This document shows positions 23,497 to 32,199 of a stretch of DNA of 40,703 nucleotides, one piece after another. The DNA lies in NCBI GenBank assembly GCA_903840265.1, contig CAIMFH010000188.1:1-40703 (forward strand), written 5' to 3'. This DNA comes from an uncultured Schlesneria sp. (GTDB lineage Bacteria; Planctomycetota; Planctomycetia; Planctomycetales; Planctomycetaceae). Numbering within the stretch: the first letter of the stretch is position 1; every line of letters begins with the position of its first letter. Below the pieces are notes generated by a model that saw only the letters and a program-made list of their open reading frames with translations, did no database searches and had not been told where the DNA came from. The position numbers and the translations under genes are program-made.

Positions 23497-24133
23497 CCGA
23501 CAGCGCAGCTGGCTCACTGTTGGCTTGCTCCGCCGGGAACGCAGCAGTTGCCATCTGGCGGCCGTAGTTGCGGATGTCTTTAGGCCAGGTCTCGGTCAAC
23601 TGCTGGAATCGAGCCCCATCGCCAGCGAACAAAGCGCGAGTCACTTCTTCGAAACCGGTTAGATTGCCACCGATAGAAGAGAGAAAGCGATAGGTGGCTC
23701 CTTGCGCGGCTCGGATCCGATCTTTGCCTTCATTCGCACGGCTGGCCTCATTGACGAGCTTACGCAGAGCGACAGATGCCCCGCCCGATTGCCGACGCAG
23801 CCATTCCCAGTGCCTGGGGAGCAACGTGACCTCGTGGGCCTCAACCCCCAGTTTCGGTCGGCCCGGTCCACGAGCCGCGGCGGACGGCTCGATATTCTCC
23901 GCCACGGCGGGTGTGAAGGGAGGCTGCGGGAGTGACTTCACGACATCGCTCACGTCCCCGCGAAAGTCGACCTCAATCTGTTCGCCGGTGGTGTTATCGA
24001 AGATCAGAACCGGGGCTTTCTCACCCCGGTCGATGACCTTTTTCGTCTTGGCGGCAACAACGCCCAATGTGCCAGAAGCGATCAGGCAAAAGCCTTCGAA
24101 AGCGGCGCAATCGGTTTGAGTGTGAGCGGACAT
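23489..24133 (-). CDS. DUF2239 family protein
   Basis: This 214-residue protein has an N-terminal beta domain (APVLIFDNTTGEQIEVDFRG), a middle GRPKLGVEAHEVTLLPRHWEWL and a helical C-terminal part (GASVALRKLVNEASR). This is the layout of DUF2239. The function is unknown; its helix-turn-helix-like LPRHWEWLRRQSGGAS suggests nucleic-acid binding, but that is inference. The stop codon lies inside an inverted repeat. A good sigma-70 promoter precedes it. Confidence 0.88.
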   Translation of the reverse strand: MSAHTQTDCAAFEGFCLIASGTLGVVAAKTKKVIDRGEKAPVLIFDNTTGEQIEVDFRGDVSDVVKSLPQPPFTPAVAENIEPSAAARGPGRPKLGVEAHEVTLLPRHWEWLRRQSGGASVALRKLVNEASRANEGKDRIRAAQGATYRFLSSIGGNLTGFEEVTRALFAGDGARFQQLTETWPKDIRNYGRQMATAAFPAEQANSEPAALSVP

Positions 24134-24165
24134 CGGGCGACTCCAAGGTTGAATTGTGCAATCCT

Positions 24166-24194
24166 ATTTTATCCAGGTAAAATTATATCGTCAA
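24166..24194 (-). promoter_or_regulatory. Sigma-70 type promoter of the DUF2239 gene
   Basis: On the minus strand, TTGACG is followed after exactly 17 bases by TAAAAT. The -10 lies 33 bases before the start codon at 24133, in an A/T-rich patch unlike its surroundings. Confidence 0.65.
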
Positions 24195-24316
24195 TAATAC
24201 CAGGATCAAATCAGGAAATCGCAGCAACTCGATCGCCCATGGCTTTTCAAGCCCAGCCTGCGAGTGAGGCAGCAGGGAGGTCGCGAGAACGCCGTCATTA
24301 CTGAGGCCGACGCTCA

Positions 24317-24355
24317 GAAAAAGAATGGCCATCCACCAGTTGTCGGTGGGTGGCC
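24317..24355 (-). terminator. Rho-independent terminator of the small exported protein gene
   Basis: On the minus strand, GGCCACCCACC pairs with GGTGGATGGCC (one mismatch) around a 7-base loop, then ATTCTTTTTC follows. It lies 35 bases after the stop at 24390. Confidence 0.8.
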
Positions 24356-24389
24356 TTCGGATCGCGAAATTGGCTTGGTAATCCGGGAA

Positions 24390-24722
24390 CTACTTCGGTA
24401 GCGCGAGTGCTCGGACAGCATCGATCATCGTGACTTCGCCTTCGGCTGTCGTGACCTTGATCGAATCACCCGCCTTCAGGTCGGTCAGTTTTGCCATCTT
24501 CCCATCGAGCATGATCTTCGCAGTCGCGGTGATCATGTGATTGTGCTGGTTCTTTCCGTCGTTGTCAGACATCACCAGTTTGCCGTCTGCGACCGAGACA
24601 ACTTTGCCATCGTGAGTCTTAGCGACCTGCCCCACGTCACCTGCGTTCCGGAAGAACACGGGCGAGTCCAAAGCTGAAACCGGGGCGGCCATCGCAATGC
24701 TCATTAAGATTGCAGTCAACAT
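24390..24722 (-). CDS. Small exported protein with a beta-rich domain
   Basis: This is a 110-residue protein with a short signal peptide (MLTAILMSIAMAAPVSA). The mature part (GKVVSVADGKLVMSDNDGKN, then KAGDSIKVTTAEGEVTMIDA) reads like a small OB-fold-type domain of the sort found in DUF5666-like exported proteins. It holds a HNH triad (QHNHMI), which may bind metal. AGGAG lies seven bases before the ATG. It is a single-gene unit with its own terminator. Confidence 0.78.
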   Translation of the reverse strand: MLTAILMSIAMAAPVSALDSPVFFRNAGDVGQVAKTHDGKVVSVADGKLVMSDNDGKNQHNHMITATAKIMLDGKMAKLTDLKAGDSIKVTTAEGEVTMIDAVRALALPK

Positions 24723-24904
24723 TTTGGGCTCCTTTTTTCAATGCAGTAGCATGCTGCTAGGCAGCAACCGAACATGCTTGAGGGGGAGCAAAGCAGGTGC
24801 CAACGTCGGAATAGGGCTTCACAGACATTGACCTACCTACACAGGACCACAAACCGGTAACTCAATGACCACGGTGTTCTGAATTCTCGCAGCGAGCGAG
24901 TAGG

Positions 24905-25822
24905 TCAGCTCCCCGCGCAGTATTGCAGGTGGCGTTCGAGCTCGCGGAGCTTCTGAGGAAATAGGGGCAATGCGATCTCTGGACCCATCAGTTCCGGATG
25001 CCACATCTTCTCCCACTCCAGTGAGTGCCAGCCGGAATAGTGATCGTTCCGCAGCAGTTTCAGGCACTCAAACGCAGGGAATTCGCCGCCGCCGAATAGA
25101 ACATAGTCAGCGTGTCGATGCCCGGTCATCAATTGGCTGGCGGCACTGGCTGCAGACTGTGTCGCGGTCGTCGTCGCTCGTTCCGGGAGTGTTACCGAGT
25201 CTTTCCAGTGAGTATGCCGCGTCCACGGACGAAGTTGATTCCACGTCAGTGCGAGTGGCTCTTGATGGAATCGCCAGGGATGATGAGTATCCCACACCAG
25301 CCCAACGTGCGAATGATTTGCCAGTAGCATCGCTTCCACAGACGGGGGCGACGCTGAAAAGTCACCATGCGTTTCCAGCAGGATCTGAATTCCCGCAGGA
25401 GCTGCCAAATCCGCGAGAGTGACCAGTCCCTCGGCGATTTGGTTGATCATCGCCGATCGATTGGGATCACCAGCCGCTGGCAGCGTGTCACCGAAGACGC
25501 GGATGAATTCGCCTCCCAAGGCCGAGCAAAGTTCGAGATAGCGTTTGCCGATTTCAAGCTGATGGGCTCGATCGCTGGCCGCGATGTCGTCGAAATGGAC
25601 GGACGACGCGAGTCCCGCCACGCGGAAACCGGCATCGACCAGTTCGCGGCGTCGCATCGACCATTCCGTCGGCCGCAGGTCGGCTATCTTCAGGAGATCC
25701 GTCTCACGCGACAGTAAGCGAATCTCGACACCATCAAACCCGAACTGCGATCCATATTTCAGGACTTCTTGCCAATTCCAATCGGGGCAAGCCAACGTTG
25801 AGAAGCAAATGTTCAACGTCAC
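24905..25822 (-). CDS. Sugar phosphate isomerase/epimerase-like TIM barrel
   Basis: This is a 305-residue protein of the xylose-isomerase-like TIM-barrel superfamily. The conserved opening is ICFSTLACPDWNWQEVL. Likely metal ligands are Glu in LLETHGDF, Asp/His in WDTHHPW, His in HTHWKD and Glu in SLEWEKMWHPEL. Substrates of this group are sugars or inositols; the one here is unknown. The start is GTG 25822, and the next gene's stop lies 29 bases upstream, so it may share a transcript with the TPR gene. Confidence 0.87.
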   Translation of the reverse strand: MTLNICFSTLACPDWNWQEVLKYGSQFGFDGVEIRLLSRETDLLKIADLRPTEWSMRRRELVDAGFRVAGLASSVHFDDIAASDRAHQLEIGKRYLELCSALGGEFIRVFGDTLPAAGDPNRSAMINQIAEGLVTLADLAAPAGIQILLETHGDFSASPPSVEAMLLANHSHVGLVWDTHHPWRFHQEPLALTWNQLRPWTRHTHWKDSVTLPERATTTATQSAASAASQLMTGHRHADYVLFGGGEFPAFECLKLLRNDHYSGWHSLEWEKMWHPELMGPEIALPLFPQKLRELERHLQYCAGS

Positions 25823-25851
25823 GGAAACCCTTCGATTTAGCGATCTGCTGT

Positions 25852-26325
25852 TTAGCCCAAGGGATGATTGAAGCGACCTCGCGGAGACGAGCTGCCAGGG
25901 CCAATTTTTAACTGTGTTTTCACGAAGCCCAAGTACTTCGCATCTTCGTCGGCGAATAAATCTTCGCCGCCAACTCGAAATGCCTCTTCCAGCACATTGG
26001 CGGCCTCATTCATCTGACCGAGTTCCAGCAGGCACTGTCCCAATCGCAGATGCAGGAATGGATTTTCGTCGCCTTCGGGGAACTCCAGGGCATCCCACAG
26101 CAGATCGGCTGCTTCGTCATACTCTTTCATGCGAAAGTGAGCATCACCGGCCGACATCAGAATCCACGTCGCGGCGGGCCATTGGTTGCGGGGTTCGGGG
26201 AGTAAATCCCAGGCCTGACCGTACTTCTCCAATGCATCGTCGTACTGTTCCAAGCCGGCGAAGTGGTCCCCCTTGCGACACAAATCGTCAACGACCAAGG
26301 TAATTTCTTTGGGCAACTTATCCAT
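25852..26325 (-). CDS. Tetratricopeptide-repeat protein
   Basis: This is a 157-residue soluble protein built of about three TPR-like helix pairs (GLEQYDDALEKYGQAWDLLP, then MKEYDEAADLLWDALEF and LLELGQMNEAANVLEEAF). It is most likely a protein-binding adaptor. Small TPR proteins of this kind also serve as immunity proteins, but no toxin is next to it. ATG 26325 is chosen; the frame is open for 23 codons upstream without protein-like sequence. Confidence 0.82.
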   Translation of the reverse strand: MDKLPKEITLVVDDLCRKGDHFAGLEQYDDALEKYGQAWDLLPEPRNQWPAATWILMSAGDAHFRMKEYDEAADLLWDALEFPEGDENPFLHLRLGQCLLELGQMNEAANVLEEAFRVGGEDLFADEDAKYLGFVKTQLKIGPGSSSPRGRFNHPLG

Positions 26326-26683
26326 ACAGATTCGGTTTCGGGTCCGCTCGTTGATGATCGATGACTCACGTGCGAATGCGTCGCACACGTCCAAGATATC
26401 CCACGACCACGGCTGTCACAAGAATGCCCGAAAAACGACTTCAGGGCTATCGCGATTGTCGCAATCCAAGGAGTGTGGCACACCATGAGTTCGAAGGGCG
26501 TGGGATTTCGGCTTCATTCCTGACCACGCCCTTCGCAAAGCCTCAGAGCATGCCACCCAAATTAAGAAAACGATTGCCCATTCGTGGATGCAACAGTGAG
26601 TTGCCTGGGTGTCGACCCGTCATCTAAAGTGACGCCTCGCGGAAGAAATCCCCATTCCAGAAGGTTGAGAAAGCAATTCACGG
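26326..26683. other. Gap with copy 2 of the dispersed element
   Basis: These 358 bases hold the element at 26471-26578. A rightward frame of 88 codons passes through it, but the frame differs from that of copy 1. I see no other gene. Confidence 0.5.
26471..26578 (+). repeat. Dispersed element, copy 2
   Basis: It runs from GAGTGTGGCACACCATGAG to CGATTGCC. It matches 9881-9989 (minus strand) closely, but with indels that change the reading frame. It lies in inverse orientation relative to copy 1. Confidence 0.7.
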
Positions 26684-27355
26684 ATGAGCAACATTGTTTC
26701 GCCCGGCACGACGCCGAACACAGTCCGATTTAGTGACGGCACGCTGGTTACAATCCCTGCCGACTGGGTCTTGTTGCCTCCTGGCGACGCGGCCTTGACC
26801 CGTCGTGTCAAGGCGGCCGGCGAACATTGGATCGTTCAGGAAAAACGAGGGAGAAAGGTCTTTTCTCGTGGCGTCTATACGGCAGCAGCCACTGTCGAAC
26901 GGATTCGACTGGAGCTTGAAGCGGAGCGGTCGACCGAAAGCTTCGCGAAAAAGAAGGAAGCCAGCGTCCGGCGACGAGAGAAAGTCCAAACGGAGTATGT
27001 GGAGGACTTCTTCGGAGCGGTCGTGTCATTCCTTGCGTTTCATCCGGACCACGTGGCGCTGACTGATCGGTTTGCGCGCGCTGTCACAGATCATGCAACG
27101 CCTGTGGGCAGCGGCACGGTTGCTCGGACCAAGCGCATCCCCGTCGAAGAGCGAGCCGAAGCGGCCGTCATCGCCTGGATGCGGCATAAAACCACTGGAT
27201 ATGATGGGATGGTGATTCCACGCGTGAAAGGGAAGCGTCGCGAGATTCGGCGAATGCTGGCTCAGCGGTCAAAGGAGCTACTGCAACGATATCGGAGCGG
27301 CGCGGCTATCGATCCACAGTGTCCATTGAAACATGCGCTAGCGGATACCCCCTGA
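26684..27355 (+). CDS. DUF2293 family protein
   Basis: This 223-residue protein has its signature in the C-terminal half: ERAEAAVIAWMRHKTTGYDG followed by VKGKRREIRRMLAQRS. This is the DUF2293 domain, of unknown function, basic and possibly nucleic-acid binding. The N-terminal part (VRFSDGTLVTIPADWVLLPPGD) is a separate small beta domain. The start is ATG 26684; the ribosome binding site is weak. Confidence 0.88.
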   Translation: MSNIVSPGTTPNTVRFSDGTLVTIPADWVLLPPGDAALTRRVKAAGEHWIVQEKRGRKVFSRGVYTAAATVERIRLELEAERSTESFAKKKEASVRRREKVQTEYVEDFFGAVVSFLAFHPDHVALTDRFARAVTDHATPVGSGTVARTKRIPVEERAEAAVIAWMRHKTTGYDGMVIPRVKGKRREIRRMLAQRSKELLQRYRSGAAIDPQCPLKHALADTP

Positions 27356-27374
27356 ACTGGTCTGCCTGCCGTAT

Positions 27375-27848
27375 TCAAGATGGCGGACGAACCGGTTTAT
27401 CGGTCTCTTGTGGAGACTGAGCCAAGGTCACTTGACGCAGTCTCATCAGCGAGATGAGCGTGACCAACCCGACGCCGAGGGAGTCAATCAGGACATCCCA
27501 GATGGTGCCTCCACGCGTTGGGACAAATGTTTGATGGAACTCGTCTGAGGCGGCGAATAGCAGAGCCAGCGCCGCTGCCACAAAAATATTTGGCATTCGT
27601 TTCTTGGGTCGCCAAACATTCAAGAGGCCTATCATCCCGGCAGTCAGGATCGCGAATTCGGTGACGTGCCATCCTTTGACGACGGTGAACCAGACGATCC
27701 CCCAAAAGATCTCAAACTGTTCGAGCAACTCCTTCCCAAAGATGAGACCGACCAGTGAGAAGAGTTCATCTGTTCCGATCACCGTGCATGAGGTTCCAAA
27801 GATCATCGCGGCCCAAAGCAAAACAAATGCCACAACCCATTTGCGCAT
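27375..27848 (-). CDS. VanZ-like membrane protein
   Basis: This 157-residue protein has four hydrophobic helices and the VanZ motif SDEFHQTFVPTRGGTIWDVL with IDSLG. VanZ gives low teicoplanin resistance in enterococci; most homologs have unknown roles at the envelope. AAAGGTGATCG precedes the ATG. The tail after the last helix is Pro/Gln-rich. It is divergent from the sigma factor gene, 184 bases away. Confidence 0.92.
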   Translation of the reverse strand: MRKWVVAFVLLWAAMIFGTSCTVIGTDELFSLVGLIFGKELLEQFEIFWGIVWFTVVKGWHVTEFAILTAGMIGLLNVWRPKKRMPNIFVAAALALLFAASDEFHQTFVPTRGGTIWDVLIDSLGVGLVTLISLMRLRQVTLAQSPQETDKPVRPPS

Positions 27849-28032
27849 CGATCACCTTTCGTTGATACGGCCGATCCGTCGCGCGGCGCGACTGGCGGCT
27901 GATGGCATGTGCCAAAGTCTAATTTTTGAGAAATCCAGCGGGCGAACGTTAATCTTGCGTCCGTTCTCCGGTGAACATCGTATCCAGAACTAAGAGAGTT
28001 ACGGTGCGTCGTTTCAGGAAGGACGGACTGAG

Positions 28033-28959
28033 ATGGGAAATACAACCGCGAGGAAGCGAAACCCGGACAATCAGCGGCTTCGAGCCACTCCTGCTTTGCT
28101 GGCTCGCGTCCGAGACTGGGTCGAGCGGGAAATCAAGTACGTTGACTACGCTGAGTACATTGGCACAGGGGCCGCAAGACGGCTTTCCATGTCTCGCCCG
28201 CAGTCACTCGATGACATCACTGTGACCCACACTGAACCCGCGATCGCGTTCGTACCGGGAATGGTCGATGCTCCTTTGCTGGCCCCCGACGAGGAAGTGT
28301 ACCTCTTTAAGTGGATGAACTTCCTGAAGTATCGCGCGGAACAGCGTCGCCAGCGACTCAGCTTGAATTCACCCGATGAATCGCTGGTCGACCAGATTGA
28401 AGCCGACTGTGCAGAATCAATCGCGGTTCGTAACCGCATCATCAGCAGCAATCTGCGATTGGTTGTCGCCCTCGCCAGAAAATTATCGACATCTCTGGAT
28501 CAGATGTCCGACTTGGTCGCTGAGGCCACCGTGCCATTGATACGTTCTGTGGAGCTCTTCGATATCGGTTTGGGAAATCGCTTCAGCACCTACGCCACCT
28601 GGGCCGTTCGCAATCACATGCTGCGTTGCCTGAAGCGACGGCAGTCCACCATGGATAGAAACATCGGTCGCGATCAGTCGGTGCTGGAGCAAATGCCCGA
28701 CGAGCGAACCGATCCCGACGAGCAACTGCGAAGCGCCGAGCACCGCGTTCAAGCGGTCCATCGCCTGCTCGACTCACTCAACGAACGCGAGCGGCTTGTG
28801 ATTACGGCCCGCTTTGGCTTGGACGGCCAGCCTCGGGGACAGAGTCTGCAGGACATCGCCTCTCAAATCGGACTGAGCAAAGAGCGAGTTCGCCAGATCG
28901 CGATGTCGGCGATCGGAAAGCTGCAGGGAATCGCGAAATTGGCAGACATCGCGTCCTAG
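28033..28959 (+). CDS. Sigma-70 family RNA polymerase sigma factor (RpoD-like)
   Basis: This is a 308-residue sigma factor. Region 2 reads NLRLVVALARKL, DLVAEATVPLIRSVELFDIG and GNRFSTYATWAVRNHM, the primary-type core. Region 4 is LNERERLVITARFGLDG and DIASQIGLSKERVRQI, an intact helix-turn-helix. Region 3 is reduced. The N-terminal 80 residues are divergent and start with a basic segment. The changes in region 2.2 (ATVPLIRS for the usual GxxGLIxAV) suggest an alternative rather than the primary sigma. ATG 28033 follows AGGAAGGACGG. Confidence 0.9.
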   Translation: MGNTTARKRNPDNQRLRATPALLARVRDWVEREIKYVDYAEYIGTGAARRLSMSRPQSLDDITVTHTEPAIAFVPGMVDAPLLAPDEEVYLFKWMNFLKYRAEQRRQRLSLNSPDESLVDQIEADCAESIAVRNRIISSNLRLVVALARKLSTSLDQMSDLVAEATVPLIRSVELFDIGLGNRFSTYATWAVRNHMLRCLKRRQSTMDRNIGRDQSVLEQMPDERTDPDEQLRSAEHRVQAVHRLLDSLNERERLVITARFGLDGQPRGQSLQDIASQIGLSKERVRQIAMSAIGKLQGIAKLADIAS

Positions 28960-29170
28960 AACGTGACCACCACCACTGAAGAGCCAGAATACTGCTGCTG
29001 ATTCTCTAGTCCCGCTACTTGACAACCATCAATGAAGGTTGAAATGAGCGAGAGTTGAAAGTATGACCTATTCACAACTTTGTGGGTGCATCGTGAATTA
29101 GGTCAAATTGGGCTGACTGCCGCCGTCACGATTCGCCACAATATCCGCAATGGTGTGTGGGCAACTGGTG

Positions 29171-32100
29171 ATGGTGGGATACACGAACTTGCACCGCTCC
29201 GTCGCTTTGGTGATCGCAAGTCTGCTCTTCGGGTTAGCTCAACTCGCTGTCGCAGCCGATCCGGTCGCGGATGTGATTGACTTCGAACGCGCCGTCCAGC
29301 CGATCCTGCAACGCGCCTGTTTGCGCTGCCATGGCCCCGAGAAACAGAAGGCCGATTTTCGTGTCGATCGCCGGCAGAGCGTTTTGCATGGTGGCGAGTC
29401 CTATGCGCCCAATATCGTTCCCGGCAAGGGTGACGAGAGCCCGCTGATCAAGTTCATCTCGGGGACCGGTGACCTGGTCATGCCGCCCGAAGGTGACCGG
29501 CTGACGACGGCGGAGATCAGTACGCTACGGAAGTGGATCGATCAGGGAGCGAAATGGCCGGACGCACTGGCGGGGGAAGTGAAAGACAAGCGCGACTGGT
29601 GGTCTCTTCGCCCATTGCCGCCTGCGGCCAACATCACATTGCGAAATGATCGCCGTCCCTCGATCGACGCGTTCATTCAAGACAAACTGGAAGCGAGCAA
29701 TCTGAAACTCGCCCCCGAAGCAACGCGTCTGTCATTGATCCGACGTGTCTATTTCGATCTGATCGGATTGCCGCCGACTCCAGATGAAGTTCAGGCGTTC
29801 GTCGCAGATCCTGCGACCAATGCCTACGAACTGTTAGTCGATCGTCTGCTCGAGTCACCTCGGTTCGGCGAGCGTTGGGCTCGACATTGGATCGACGCCG
29901 CTCACTTTGCCGAGACACACGGGAACGATCAGGACCGAATTCGAGAGAACGCGTGGCCCTATCGAGACTACTTGATTCAGTCGCTCAACGCCGACAAACC
30001 GTACGCTCGCTTTATCCAGGAACAAGTCGCTGGGGACGTGTTGTTTCCCGACAATCCGCAGGCGACCGTCGCACTCGGCTTTCTGGCAGCCGGGCCCTGG
30101 GACGAAAGTTCACTCAGGGACATCCGTGAAGACACCTTGGATCGCCAGATCGCCAGGTATCTGGATCGCGACGACATGATCGCGAACGTGATCAACAACG
30201 TAACCAGTCAGACCGTGCAGTGCGCCCGCTGTCACGACCACAAATTCGATCCGATCTCACAGGCGGATTACTATGCGCTGCAAGCGGTCTTTTCCGGTGT
30301 GGAGCGAGCCAATCGGGCATACGACCCCGACCCGGCTGTGTCAGCAGAGCGACGAAACCTCACCGCGCGACGTGCGCAGCTTCAGCAGAAGGGACCGGCC
30401 TTCTTAGCCGAATTGCTCGCGCCACCGATTCAAGAGCAGGTCGCTGATTGGGAACGCCGCTTGGGTTCGCAAGGGGCCGTGTGGCGACCGCTTGATCCCG
30501 AATCGTTTCTCTCTTCCGATGGAGCGACCCTAACAAGACTTTCTGATGGCTCGGTGCTGTCGGGTGGCATTCGCCCGGAACGTGACACGATCACTATCAT
30601 CGCTCTGATCACGCTTCCCAAAGTTACCGCAGTGAAGCTGGAGGTGCTTACCGACGACAGCCTGCCTCATCGTGGACCGGGACGGCAGGACAACGGCAAT
30701 CTCCATCTGTCGGAATTCGAAGTCTTCGTCGAAGGCAGCGATGTGCCATTGTCGTTGGTGAATCCGCGAGCCGATTTCGATCAACAGGATTGGGGCATTG
30801 CGCGAGCCATCGACAAGGTCGAGCCGACCGCCTGGGGGATCTATCCTCAAGTGGGGCGGACTCACGCCGCTGTGTTTGAATTGCGCGAGCCTCTTGTTCC
30901 CACTGCAGCGACCAAGTTGAAAATCGTGCTGAAGCAGCGTCATGGCGGTGGGCATCTGATCGGCCGCACGCGATTGATGATCTCTGACGCGGCCCCCCCG
31001 GTTCGTCTCGATGTGATGCCCGAGCCGATCGCGGCAATCCTTGCGATATCGTCTGAACAACGCAGCGAACAACAACGAATTGACTTGGCGTTGTTCCAGC
31101 AGATGGAAGAGGTCGAGCGACAGATTGCTCAATTGCCGCCGCCATCGAGAGTCTATTCGGCGGCAGCCGACTTCGAACCCGAAGGCGGGTTGCGTCCGCC
31201 GCCGGGACCACGTCCGATTCATGTGCTTCATCGGGGCGACATCAATCATCCTCGCGATGCCGCTGTGCCGGGGACTCTGGGTTGTGTCGTCGGCTTGCAG
31301 TCTCGATTCGAGATTGATGCCACCGCACCCGAGTCAGAGCGTCGCGCGGCACTCGCACGTTGGCTGACCGATTCGCAGAATGCCCTCACGTGGCGATCGA
31401 TCGTGAATCGCGTCTGGCATCACCACTTCGGACGTGGTTTGGTGGGGACGTTGAATGATTTCGGGCACATGGGCGAAGTCCCGACTCATCCCGAATTGCT
31501 CGATTGGCTGGCGGTCGAATTCCGCGATCATGGACAATCCCTCAAGCAGCTTCATCGCCTGATTGTGACGAGTGCCACCTATCGTCAGACGGTGAACATT
31601 AGTCCGGAAGCAGCAGCGTCGGATCCCGAAAATCGTTTATTGTCTCGCATGAATCGAACGCGACTGGACGCCGAATGCGTTCGCGATGCAGTGCTGCAGG
31701 TCTCGGGACGCTTGGAACTGCGGATGGGAGGACCATCCGATCGACAGTTCGATCTGCAACCGGGAATTCACGTGACACCCAAGGTGGACTACACCAAGTT
31801 CAACCTCGATAGCGATCTTGGCCGGCGACGCAGCATCTATCGGTTTTTGTTCCGGACACTCCCCGATCCGTTCATGGAAACGCTTGATTGTCCTTCGGGC
31901 GATCAGATTACTCCAACACGGACCAACAGCGTCACGGTTCAGCAGGCGCTGGCGCTGTGGAACGACGTGTTCATCGCTCGCCATTGCGAACATATTGCGA
32001 ATCGAATTCAGGACGAGCCCGATGCCAAACAACTGCGGCCACAAGTCGCTCGTGCTTCCGAGTTGATCCTGTGTCGGATGGCCACCGAGGCTGAGATTGA

Positions 32101-32188
32101 CGCGCTGGTCGCGTATGCCCAGAAGCACGGTTTGGCGAATGCCTGTCGACTGCTGCTCAACAGCAACGAATTCTTGTTCGTGAACTGA
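29171..32188 (+). CDS. PSCyt1/DUF1549/DUF1553 exported cytochrome-like protein
   Basis: This is a large planctomycete-specific protein (about 1005 residues). A signal peptide (to LAVAADP) precedes the PSCyt1 cytochrome c domain with CLRCH (C50, C53, H54) and a likely Met ligand in DLVMPPEGD. DUF1549 follows (FIQDKLEASNL, RHWIDAAHFAETHG), with a second CARCHDHKFDP at about 351. A middle beta domain of about 250 residues comes next. DUF1553 (WRSIVNRVWHHHFGRGLVGT to LLLNSNEFLFVN) ends it. The DUF1501 gene starts 11 bases later. ATG 29171 is used; ATG 29150 is possible. The pair is thought to act at the outer layers in polymer or sulfated sugar breakdown, but no function is proven. Confidence 0.93.
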   Translation: MVGYTNLHRSVALVIASLLFGLAQLAVAADPVADVIDFERAVQPILQRACLRCHGPEKQKADFRVDRRQSVLHGGESYAPNIVPGKGDESPLIKFISGTGDLVMPPEGDRLTTAEISTLRKWIDQGAKWPDALAGEVKDKRDWWSLRPLPPAANITLRNDRRPSIDAFIQDKLEASNLKLAPEATRLSLIRRVYFDLIGLPPTPDEVQAFVADPATNAYELLVDRLLESPRFGERWARHWIDAAHFAETHGNDQDRIRENAWPYRDYLIQSLNADKPYARFIQEQVAGDVLFPDNPQATVALGFLAAGPWDESSLRDIREDTLDRQIARYLDRDDMIANVINNVTSQTVQCARCHDHKFDPISQADYYALQAVFSGVERANRAYDPDPAVSAERRNLTARRAQLQQKGPAFLAELLAPPIQEQVADWERRLGSQGAVWRPLDPESFLSSDGATLTRLSDGSVLSGGIRPERDTITIIALITLPKVTAVKLEVLTDDSLPHRGPGRQDNGNLHLSEFEVFVEGSDVPLSLVNPRADFDQQDWGIARAIDKVEPTAWGIYPQVGRTHAAVFELREPLVPTAATKLKIVLKQRHGGGHLIGRTRLMISDAAPPVRLDVMPEPIAAILAISSEQRSEQQRIDLALFQQMEEVERQIAQLPPPSRVYSAAADFEPEGGLRPPPGPRPIHVLHRGDINHPRDAAVPGTLGCVVGLQSRFEIDATAPESERRAALARWLTDSQNALTWRSIVNRVWHHHFGRGLVGTLNDFGHMGEVPTHPELLDWLAVEFRDHGQSLKQLHRLIVTSATYRQTVNISPEAAASDPENRLLSRMNRTRLDAECVRDAVLQVSGRLELRMGGPSDRQFDLQPGIHVTPKVDYTKFNLDSDLGRRRSIYRFLFRTLPDPFMETLDCPSGDQITPTRTNSVTVQQALALWNDVFIARHCEHIANRIQDEPDAKQLRPQVARASELILCRMATEAEIDALVAYAQKHGLANACRLLLNSNEFLFVN

Positions 32189-32199
32189 GAGATCGATCG

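Noticed and set aside
29019-29024. A perfect TTGACA before the PSCyt1 gene as a promoter
   Set aside because: The base pattern 17 positions later (AAATGA) is a poor -10, and no better spacing works.
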